Part shown: piece by piece, positions 48,540 to 58,900 of the stretch
Layout: each line of letters starts with the position of its first letter
Numbering within the stretch: position 1 is the first letter of the stretch
NCBI GenBank assembly: GCA_034008185.1
Contig: CM067085.1
Location: 75,628,275 to 75,692,274, forward strand
DNA from: Gorsachius magnificus
Taxonomy: Eukaryota; Chordata; Aves; Pelecaniformes; Ardeidae
Length of the DNA stretch: 64,000 bases
Reading direction: 5' to 3'
Translations under genes and position numbers: made by a program
Notes under the pieces: generated by a model
Told to the model about the DNA's origin: nothing
The model's database searches: none
Seen by the model: only the letters and a program-made list of their open reading frames with translations

Positions 48540-48960
48540 TGCACAATGACCAGTCAACATTCAGTCTGGTGAGCCAGAGCATATGCCTTAAATCCTGCAT
48601 TAAAGCTCTGCTGATAACATTATGCTTATTAAATAATACAAACATTTTTCCTGTTTGCCAAACAGTGGGGATCCCTAGTGTACACTGGGGAGGCATGAAC
48701 TATAAAAGCCTCTATTCTTTTTTAATTAGGCCATATCTAATTAAAATGATTGCCTGCCATTACTAGCATTTATAAAGTATTTTCCAACTCGGCATGACTC
48801 ATGGGGCCGTGTGGAGACAGACTGCACTGCAATCTCTTTGTGCTGTACTATCGTCCTTTATCATCAGAGGCAGGCAGTGTTTGTCTGAATTATTATTTAG
48901 CATGTACTGCCAGCGGTCCAAGGCCTCTATGGTTCCTCTTATAAATTAACTGATTAGCCT
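48540..48960. promoter_or_regulatory. Candidate conserved noncoding element (homeodomain-motif rich)
   Basis: An AT-rich, noncoding, repeat-free stretch with clustered TAATTA-type cores (tttttaattagg, atctaattaaaatg) plus ATTAGC and several bZIP- or bHLH-like sites. The text looks like a vertebrate enhancer, but that is an impression from motifs; conservation cannot be measured here. Confidence 0.25.
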
Positions 48961-49470
48961 GTTTTGCATACACACGAAATCTGGGTTTGAGATGCAGTTT
49001 GGGGCTCTGAATGGAGAAATTAATTTGAAGGTAGAAGCAGGGCTGTCCCTAGAGGTCTCTGATGGGGAATTTAACAGCTCGAGATGCCAGGCTAGTTCGG
49101 AAGTCAGCTGGCAATCAACATGGAAAGACTTGCAGTCTTTCTGTTAGTCTGGGAGGGGATGGGAACTACTGCCTGTGCTTCAAGCAGCCTACTCAAACTC
49201 ATAGGCCCATAAGGAGTGACTCTTCTGGGGGGATGCAAAGACCCTGGCCATTAAATTATGTAGGATACCACAGGCAGCCCCACTGCAGCCAAGGTTACTC
49301 AGCAAAGCCCGCTGGAGAGGGGCCTGGCCTGGCACTCCGAGGAGAAGGCTGCCAAAAGCCAGCCTGGAGCTGTGGGAAGAGGTAATGGGCTGCGGTGGCA
49401 CAGGTTTCGCCTATGTTTGCCTTCAGCATGAAAGTGTGCGTGAGGAGAGCATGAGGCGTGGCAGAGCCTG

Positions 49471-49696
49471 CCCGGGGGGAGATCCAGGCCCGGGGGGATC
49501 CAGGCCCGGGGGGAACCGGCCCGGGGGGACCAGGCGCGGGGGGAACCAGGCGCGGGGGGACCCCGGGGGGGACCGGCCCGGGAGGGATCCAGGCCCGGGG
49601 GGGAACCCGGCCCGGGAGGGAACCAGGCCCGGGGGGGAACCAGGCCCGGGGGGGACCAGGCCCATGAGGGAACCGGTGCCGGGGCGGGGGGAACTG
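49471..49696. repeat. GC-rich minisatellite, unit about 15-18 bp
   Basis: About 13 imperfect copies of a unit like gggggaaccaggcccg, varying at aacc/atcc/gacc and in G-run length. The strand asymmetry (G-runs on plus) makes it a strong quadruplex candidate. The proline-rich (minus) and glycine-rich (plus) open frames across it are artefacts of the repeat. Confidence 0.95.
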
Positions 49697-50220
49697 GCCG
49701 CGCAGGGAGCCGGCTCGGGCGGTCTGCGCGGGGCAGGGGCGGTTTGCAGGCAGCAGCTCCCCGCTGGCTCAGCGGGCGAGGGGCGGGTGCTGCAAGCCGA
49801 GCAGTCGGGCTGGGGGAGACCGTGCTGGTTTGGTGGGATCTTGGCTTGAAACATGCGAAGTAACGCACGAGTGCGCGGAAACCCCGGCTTTGAGGGTGAC
49901 GGCTGAGTTCCCAGGCATGGAGGACTGAGGTTGGGTAGGCTGGAGGGTTTACAGCAGCAGCTCGAAGGGGTCAGACATCCTCCTCGCAGCGGGTATGCCC
50001 ACACGGGAAGGACGCTGTGGAGTGGAGCAGAGTAAGCCCCTGCGAGGGCCTCCGCTCCTGAGGGGAGGCAGGCAGCGAAGCAACGCTGCTGCTGGGGGGT
50101 GTGCAGGGCTGCTCCCCTTCCTTCCCAGACCCCTGCGCCCTTCCCCGCCACGTAACCCCCTGGCTTTCGGCCCCCGCGGTGGCGTTACAGCATGTTGAGC
50201 ATGGTGGCGGAGACGTGAGG
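49697..50220. promoter_or_regulatory. CpG-rich block beside the minisatellite
   Basis: GC-rich with frequent CpG (ggccgcgcagggagccgg, ggtctgcgcggggc, acgcacgagtgcgcgg), then a second rise near 50130-50220. It may be an orphan CpG island or simply GC-biased DNA around a minisatellite. No first exon was recognised. Confidence 0.35.
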
Positions 50221-50700
50221 GGTGAGAAGCAGGCGAGGACGCGACAGCAGCATGCAGAGTGAGGAGCTACAGTGGCAGTGGGCATCACTGACGGAGCAGC
50301 TTAAAGCAAGAGGCTCAGCTCTGCGAATTACAGCCTGTATGGGTGAGCTGAAGCTGTTGCCAGTGTCAGAGCAAGGTTTACAATCGTATTTCAGCTCTTG
50401 TTCTCTTTCACTTTCACAGCTAGTACTTTTGGTCAGTTTTTCTTCCAAGGGTTATTACGGTGTGTGAAACGTAGGTATGATGCCATTATCGTCTTTTCTT
50501 AAAGTCATTACACCCCAAATAAGACATGACAAGACATGGAATTAGGTTAAAATTAAAATCTTACCATATAAATTTAAGTTTTTTAGTATCTGAGATTACA
50601 GCATCTTTATTCTGAACGCTGTACCTAACACAAAGATGTAAAACCTGCTCTGTGAGCTGATAATCTAAAAGGCAGTGCCTTTAGAAAGGTCATATTTTCA

Positions 50701-50815
50701 GCTTTATTTTGTAGGTGAGGAACTGGAACACAGAGAATCAAGTTACTCCCATGTCATGCAGACTAGGAATTAACATGGGTCTTGAATTTCCAGTTTCATC
50801 TTAACCACAAAACCA
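50701..50815 (+). mobile_element. MIR-type SINE relic (3' half)
   Basis: tttattttgtaggtgaggaa, cacagagaatcaagttactc, catgtcatgcagactaggaa, then gggtcttgaa and cttaaccacaaaacca follow the MIR 3' half in order (ataggtgaggaaactgaggc, agagaggttaag, ggtcacacagctag, aaccc, cttaaccac). Diverged, same orientation as the copy at 38.4 kb. Confidence 0.65.
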
Positions 50816-53800
50816 AATTTTCTCTCTGAGTAGGGACGGTTCATTTTGGATTTTAAAACATTTCTTAATGGAATGCTACAATAATTTAAAACTCTTGCTG
50901 TGTTATCGTTGCTTCTTAGATGGTCGGACAATCAGCTTTATGGCTGCAGCCTTTTCTTCTCCTGATGTGAACCAAAATATAACTTTTTTTACCTCATGCA
51001 AGACAGCCTTTACTATGAGTACTTCTTTTCTTCATTGCACCTTGAAGAACAGTTGCATGCATCATCCAAATATGAGCTTTGCACTATTTCTGGTGGTAAA
51101 CCAACAATAATAAAACCGACTGGTTCTCCTGCGGACAAACACTGTGGTAATTAATGTGAATGCAATTATTTGCCAATCCACTGGCTTTTATGGGTCATTC
51201 TTGTACTCTTTATTTCTCTTTAATTACATGGTAGGGGAAGAAGAAGCTGAGGCTGTGCATGGGACAGGGCTGGCAGTTGCCAGCTAACAGGGATGAGCTT
51301 TGGCGTCATCTTTTCTTGTTGTAGAACACAAAATGAGTTGATGAACTAACACCCAGGCTGGGTCCGGCTGCCATGGCTGGCCGGTCAGTTTTCTCCTCTG
51401 ACTTGCTGCTGGGGCTGAAGTTTTTCTGAGGTGCTGCCATGCCGAAGCTGGTGCTGAACCATCGGGATTGCCATGCTCATGTCCCGCTGGAAGCCTGATC
51501 TGCCTTCAAATTTAGGAATGTGCTAAACGCACCTCCAAAGCTGAAGGTGGCATCTCAGACAGATTTCAGTAGGGGCAACTATTTTTACCAGCAGAAGGCA
51601 TCAGGTTAGATTTCCTGGACCCCAGGGCCTCTTCAGCAATTTGTTTCTCATTTCTTAATACAACAGTAGGATTCTGGATACCTGAACTCACAGGAAAAGC
51701 ATTGGGAGGAGGGTGTTAAAATGAAATTGGGATAACAAGTTTGTACTCGTTTCTTCTGCGCTTTCCCCCATGTGGCTGTGAGAGACAGGAAATTGAATGG
51801 CGCAGACCTTCAGGCTGGGCTAAAAAGGTCACTCGCCTCTTTGCATCTCACAAAACCCGAAGCAGGTGGGGTAGCACTGCTTGCTCCCCATCGCTCGCCT
51901 GCGAGGTGTCTGGGTTTGCTTTCCTTCCTGAAGCTGAACATGTGAGTTCAACGAGAGCTCATGCACCAAAGGACAACAGAGAATAGCAAACCTGCCTGGT
52001 TGGTTTCATCTGGTTTCACTGGTTTGCAACCAGGCTGAAAAGTTTTCAGCCTGAAACAGCACCTTATAGCAGAGGAGTTACTTTTCAGCGCCCTTGTGCA
52101 CAAAATGGTTGCAGCTCTTGGAAGAAGGAAACCCAGCTCACCTCTCCCCAAGCACTGGTCCTCCCCGGCAGCACTGGGAAGATGGACCTGCCTTAGATTG
52201 CCTGGGCTTTGGCCAAAATGATCTGCATCCGAAAGGGAAATAGTGCCAGAGCAGTTAAATTTAGCCTTACTAATTATTCCTGGCAGCTCACGCAGCGTCA
52301 ATTAAACATGGATTTACATTCCCCAATGCTTTTGGCATATTTTTCACTTTCAGTCTGTTTTAAATATGCAATCTGTCTATTAGAAGGTGGTCGCTTCCCC
52401 AAATAATTTAAATTGACATTATTTCATGAATGAAAAGAAAGGGTTTGTTTACTGTAAGAAATCATTAGTATATGTGCTTTTAGCTTGTCTTTATTAGTTT
52501 TACACATGCTACCTTTCGTTTGGTTGCTTTTGTACACCCGCTGTCAAACTCTAGAGCCCCTTTAACCCCAGTTCTCTATTTGTCAGAGTTAATGCAGGAA
52601 AAAGCTGTGTGGTTTTTGTGTTTATTTTTGTTCTCCAAGGTGAGGAGTACAGCTGAACCACAGGCAGGTATTGCTGTGTAACCGCTTGTTAGAATTGCAC
52701 CAGGAGGAGGACAACAGTTTGAATGCCTGTAAGGTACCAGGAGCTCATGCAAGTGCTGCCTTTGCCTCGTGTTAACCCTGCTGGGAGAGCGGTGCTGTGT
52801 GCATGAGAAATGGCGTAGCCGTGCAAAACTGTTCAGCGGCAGAGCTGTGTTGTCCCCTTGTCCTACAGTGCATGGCATGGACCAGCGCTGAATGCCAGCC
52901 TCACACCCCTGGGCAAGGGCAGGAGCTGCACCAGCCTTACGCTCGAGCAGTGGCTTTTTCTGTGTGTGAAAGATGCGCGAGTGACATTTCTACAGTGGAC
53001 AGTTCTATCTGATACCAGGACTGAATGAATTTCTGTACTGGCATCCATAGTGGGACTGAGAGTTGGGAATCAAAGCAGGTATTGAAAGCAGAATTGTTGC
53101 TCTGTTATAGCATTGTGACATTATATCACTGCTGTGGAAAGTAATGTGGTGATCAGTGAAAATAATTCAGGTAGCTAATGCTCCTTCCTTCCATGCGCCG
53201 TCTCGTATTGCACTGGTATTAATGACATTAAGCTTCTACTCTTCTCAGTGATACAAGCAGATCTCCGCAAGATGGTTCAGCCATAGAAAGGGTAAACATC
53301 TGCGTGCAGTAACTGAGCAGATGAGTAAAAGGAGCCCTCAGAGCCCAAAGTCTGATAATACTGTTAAGAGAGTTTTGCTACAGTCACTGTGCCGAGCAGG
53401 ATTGCTGCTGCCCTTGAACTTAAGCACTCACATATGCTCTTTGTGTTTGCCAGCATGTTAGTACAGGGGCAGCACCAACTTGTGAAGAGCACCACATCCT
53501 TTATAGCATTTCATAAATCATCAGAATTTCCAGACATAGAAGGACTAACAATTTTTTAATAACAGTAGAATTTCTTTGAGGTAGAAAGAAAATTGCTATC
53601 CAGCGATCTGCTGGCTGAGATGGTGAGGCATGCAAATGCGCTCCGGAAACATCGACTGTGCAGAGGCTTACAGACACCGAATACCTGGGTGGTTAAGGAA
53701 ACTGCTCCATCCCTGCACTACAGTTTATATCCTGATTGCATTAATAGCTGTAACAGCTCGGTGGGTGTAACCACGAAGTAAATATAAATTTGTGTCTCCT

Positions 53801-56800
53801 GTGAATAGGTAACGTGTGTGTTGAAAGACAGAAGCAAATGTTTCACATTGCTTAGTAAATAGGTCCCCAAGTTGTCACTTCTTCGTCCTCTGCATCCACG
53901 CCAAGAGGTTCAAAGTATGATGTCTGTTTGTAAACGTGATCCAGCGTGAGTCAGTAAAGGGAAACCCGTGCAGTATGAAATGGCAAATTGCACATTCATG
54001 CGCTCGTCTACCATAATATACTGGCTCTGGGAAGAGCTCGAGCTAGAAAAATCATCACGGTATCTTTTGAAGGAGCATTGTGCCTCTCTCCCCTGTTCAT
54101 TGCAGACTCCTAGGTTATTTCTCTGTTGAAAATACACAAGCGTAACACTCATTTGCTTTGTAGCCATAACTGCCACCCCTTACTCTTACAGTTTCTGGTG
54201 GTAACTGACGGTAAGAGCCCGAATCTCCCAAGAAGCCGTTCCTTTATCGTCATCAATAGATTCATTTAAATATCCCAAAATGCTCACGATGACAGTAAAA
54301 ATAACCATCTCTCTAAATTCAAACCAAGAACCTTTTATTCCTAATGTTCTGAGCACTCCTTTGTCAAAGAAGCTGATTCTCGGCCGATGTGCGTTTCGTG
54401 TAGCTGTCCGTGCTGGCGCGGAGGCTGCCAACACCCGTTCTGCTTCGGCAGCCTGGGCGGCGTCCAGCGGTACCCGGAGGGAGGAGCTGTTAGCGTCAGA
54501 AGGGTCAGGAATTAAACTGTCTGGAGAATTTGTAGCTCTTGCTTTGCAACATTAACTAACTTCGGCAAACAAGAACAGACAAAAACCCCCACTTGTCTTT
54601 TTGAACAGCACTTCAAACCTGTGCGTGGTCAACACGGAGGCGGAGCAGCTTTTGGCTGCAGTTCTCTTGGTCCACCCCTAGCACTGTAGCTGAAAATTTC
54701 ACGTGAAGTTTGCTGTTGTTGTCTGCAACATTTGGTTGCAGGTTATTGCCTGAGTTTGTTATTGTTGTTCCTACTGAATCAATGGGCTTTTAGAGCTGAA
54801 GCTGGCCCCAAGAGAAGGGAAAGTGACCCTGTTTCATAGCCAACGTTGCACTTGGCGGGGCTGAACAATGCCAGGAACGTACCCAATATGTATGATGAGC
54901 AAGGATTGTAAATAGGTCATCACGCATGCTTCGGGCAGGTGTCGTTGGCTTGCACGCAGGACAAAAGCATCCCTGGCTCCCCTGCAAATTCAGCTGAGGA
55001 AGGGTGCTGTCACGCATCAGTAAAAACTGCCTGCACCCCAACAGATAACGGACCAACCCTTATCTCTGAGTTCGTTGCCTAGCCTTGCATTTAAATACTT
55101 TCCATTTTAATTTATTTGCTTTCTGGTAGAATAATTATTTTGGGTTTTGACTATCCAAATGGCATTTTACTGGAATGGAGTACACTTGTGTGGCACTTTA
55201 AAGGCTTCCTCCTCCACAGCCCTTTCCAGAGGTTTCTATGCCTTTTGATTTTTGAGAAGTCCTAGGTTGCTCTTTGCGCTTTTGTTTTTAAATAAGTACC
55301 TAGTGGTTGTCATCCGTTGTGTTCAGGACTCAGGGTCAATACTGCTGAAGTGAGATCGTTGGTCATTGAACATTGATTGACTTGAAGACAGCACACCACC
55401 AATGTGAGTTTGGTAGCCCCTCATACTCATACTGTTCTTAGACATAAAATGTGATCGTTGCAAGGGTTCAAATAATCTTTATTTTCAACATGAACTTTGT
55501 TTCCTTAGTGAAACTCTTTCCTGTGGCAATCCCATAGAGCCAAAGCAGCCTGGCTGTGAGCGCATGTGATGGAAGCCAGGATTATTGCAGGCTCCCACCC
55601 AAAGTGCAGTACATAGGGACCAGGTAGGTTCCTGGTGTCATTTCTGCCTCTGCAGCTTGGTCCTGAGCAACGATTGTCTTGACGTTGTATTCAGCGAGTT
55701 TGTTTGTTCCTGGGCTGTAGGGCCTGGCTGACCATGTCCTGGGAATGGCACAGGAGCCTGCAGGCGAGGTGCAGCAGACATCTTGCCAAGGAAAGCCTTG
55801 CACTTACAAACGCTGTCTTTAAATAACATGTCTGACTTCTGTAAACTTGTGGCAACATGACATCGGGTGTTTTTCCTTCTTAGAAAGTTGAAGGCAGTCA
55901 ACCTGTAAGACATAGCCCGGTATTTCCGAGACAGACAGAGCAGCATGCTGTGCACCGGTGTTGTTCAGTCACCTGTATCAGATGTCTTTTGTTTGCCTGC
56001 CCGTGCCTTGCAGGGGAATGCGCGTTGTCAGCTTTGGGATTTCTCTGGACAGAATTCTCTGTGATTGTAGGGCATCAGGAAACCTCTTTTTTTTCTGTAG
56101 AAAAATGAGGGAATTTGGCAAATGCTGAATAGCATGATCGAATCATTTACAAGTGTGACTTTGTTTCCTTTCCCTGGGCTATTTATGCAGCACACGTTTG
56201 AAAGCAAGCTGTGAGTATTATGCAAAGAAATCTGCTAGCATGCAGCCTCCAAGAGAAGATTTAAGATTTAATTTCAGGCAGGATCTAGCTCGCAGCAGCT
56301 AATAGGAAGAACTGTTACACTACTCTGACAGCCGCACTAAAGATTTAGTGTGTTTAATGCTTATCTCTCCATATTACGTTTCTGCCATGGTGAAAGGCAT
56401 TTGTGTGCGTGGAATGAATGAAATGCCCACTGGTGTGAAATAATTTTTTGTCATTAGCTGCAAAAACTAAGGTGAATGTAAGAGGGACCACAGAAGCTTC
56501 ACCTCACCCCCCAGTATGTGTTGCCACAAACCAGCATCCTATGGGGTCCTGCTGGTGAGCTCCAGCGAAGTGGCCGCTCTCCCGGGGCTGCGCTTGGCTC
56601 TGCGAGTTGGTCTTCCTGGCCTCTGGAGGTCCAGGTGACTTTTGGGCCTTAAATCTCCGAGCACGCGGAGAATTTGCCATCTGCTCCGAGTTTCTGTTAG
56701 CACGGGGGTTGTACGAGACGCTGTACTTTGTGACAAACACCATAGCTGAGTGCATTCGTCAAGAGGCGGCATGAAGGAGCGGTTTCCCCTCAGGTGACGC

Positions 56801-57419
56801 GGCGATCCTTCACGATTGCCCTCCGGTACTCTGCTCGCCACCTGCACTGCAGCCAGGCATCGACCTGCTGGTTCCAAACGTCCTTTCATGACCTGCCCCG
56901 TCACTTTGTCCCCATCAGCATCTTTCATCTTGTGGTAAGTTAGGGAGTAATCTCTTGGGCTTCTCCCTGACCACCTCCTTTTCCTTCTCATTTTTCGGAA
57001 AGCCCTTTTTTAATCTCACTTTCTTCTTTTTTTTCTGGCTGTTCAGGCTCTGAAATCCTCCCTCCATTATTAAATACATGCAAGAACATAATGACAGTAG
57101 TTCATGGCAGTTGGTGTGATAAGGAAATCTAAATGCTAGAATAATATCCCTGAAATTAGGGCTGGTTGCATGATTTACTTTTTTTAGTTCAGGTGTATTT
57201 TAACATTTTCAATTAATGTATTCCAACCCCTAAAAATAAAATTATTTCTGGGAAAACTCCCATTGGTCTTGGTGTGAAACGCAATTAAAAGGGAAGGCTC
57301 GCAATACCGCATGGCCACGTGGCTGCAGTCAATGTCAAGGCTCCAGCTGACTTCACCGGGGTCAGGATTTCTCTAACGAAAGCTGCGCTGATAAATCAAA
57401 CTGCCTTGATTGCTTTCTC
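50816..57419. other. Intergenic, no gene recognised
   Basis: Mixed-composition DNA without recognisable exons, RNA genes or young repeats. The longest open frames (up to about 150 codons on the minus strand near 56.5-57.0 kb) show no known domain. Confidence 0.6.
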
Positions 57420-57910
57420 TGGCAGCTCTGCCTGATTAGGCACAGCAGAATTCGTCCTGTGGAAAGGGATTGGGAGAGGGAGAGAGCACAACAGCAAGCA
57501 GGCATGGAAAAAACCCTGATTGTGAGAAGTGACTTGAGCTCGTATGCATGAGGCCTTATTAAATGGGGACTTCAGACAGGCACACAGCTACAGCGCCTAG
57601 GATGGGGAAGGAGGTGTCATTAATTATTCAGCAGCAGGGAGATCTATATTTGCCTCAGCCTGACGCTTTTTACCTTTTGCTTAAAACCTTGCTGTCTTAT
57701 TACAACCATTACCAACACAAGTTTTTTTTTCCCTTTTAGAGTAATCATTGTGCTGATCTTCCAGGTTGTTTAAGGTGTCTGTGGTCCGAGTATGAGCGTG
57801 CTGTTGCAAACAGCTAATACTTGTAATTGCTCTCATTTGCATATGTTTGATTGGCAGCTGGTTAGAACATTTGTTTTTCTCAGTTGTAATTGTGATCCAG
57901 CAGTGACCTT
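57420..57910. promoter_or_regulatory. Candidate enhancer-like element (POU and homeodomain motifs)
   Basis: Contains attaattattcagcagc, gcctgattaggcac, an octamer-like atttgcatatg and ttgattggcagctgg within repeat-free, noncoding sequence. This is only a motif-based suggestion. Confidence 0.22.
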
Positions 57911-58691
57911 GATCTCGCTAACGTGTAACTAATCCCAGCAGGCTCATTTTAACAGAACATAGTGACTCAAATTTGTGCCTCGTATAACTCTCTTGAAATT
58001 AGCACTTTTCACCAGGGATGAATTTATCTCGGTATCTAGCGTTGCCCTTAATGCCTGCGGAGGGCTCGTCAGCAGTGGGCCCTGAACGCAGCAGAACGAG
58101 GTGGCCGAGCCACCTAACTGCCTGGCTTTGAGCGTGTCGCTTAAATGGGTTTTTCTGGGTGTTCCCCCCGGCTTCTCACCCCCTCCTAGAAAAAAAACCC
58201 AAACCAACCACCTACAAAACCTGCATGGGCTGGTTGAGGTTGTTGAGGGGGAACTGAGATTTATGATAAACTCCGTGAGCAGCTTATCCTGAAAATGGGA
58301 AGAAAATTCAGACACTTGCTTTCCAACACAAATTTAAACAGGCACCTCTTATATTGCCAAGAAATATTTAAAAAGTCTAGTTAATTGTAAATTAAACAGA
58401 AATTTGGGCCTCTTGTTTGGTGTCTGTTACAGCAGAGGACTACCAGCCCCTCAAGTCCTGCATTTTTTGAGTGTTGGCTGTCGTGAAATGTGACATCCAA
58501 ACGGCCAATATGGCTCTGTGGTCGGCTAGTCCTTCCCCACTGCATGCCATCCCGCAGCCTGCAGCCACCGCAAGGACAACACCATCTTCAGAGTATAATC
58601 CTGCACAACTGGAGGCGCACATCTGCTCAGTTCTCTTGCTAGGGGCTCGTGCTGGCTGGCTGCTGACCCACACTGGCAGAGAGCCGGCGCC

Positions 58692-58900
58692 GAGGAGCCG
58701 TGCGGCTGCGGGCACGTGGATGGGAGGCGCCGAGGAGCCGTGCGGCTGCGGGGGCACTGGATGGGAGGGCGAGGAGCCGTGCGGCTGCGGGCACATGGAT
58801 GGGAGGCGGCGAGGAGCCGTGCGGCTGCGGGCACGTGGATGGGAGGCGGCCGAGGAGCTGTGCGGCTGCGGGCACATGGATGGGAGGCGGCGAGGAGTTG
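58692..58900. repeat. 40-bp GC-rich minisatellite, 5 copies plus a partial
   Basis: Five units of 40, 39, 40, 41 and 40 bp begin gaggagccgtgcggctgcgg and end tggatgggaggc, followed by a short broken sixth unit. Copies are about 90 percent alike by eye and rich in CpG. Unit length is not a multiple of three, which explains similar open frames in several frames on both strands. Confidence 0.97.

Noticed and set aside
49299..50151. Proline-rich minus-strand frames up to 242 codons
   Set aside because: They are the translation of the G-rich minisatellite and its GC-rich flank; the repeat explains the composition.
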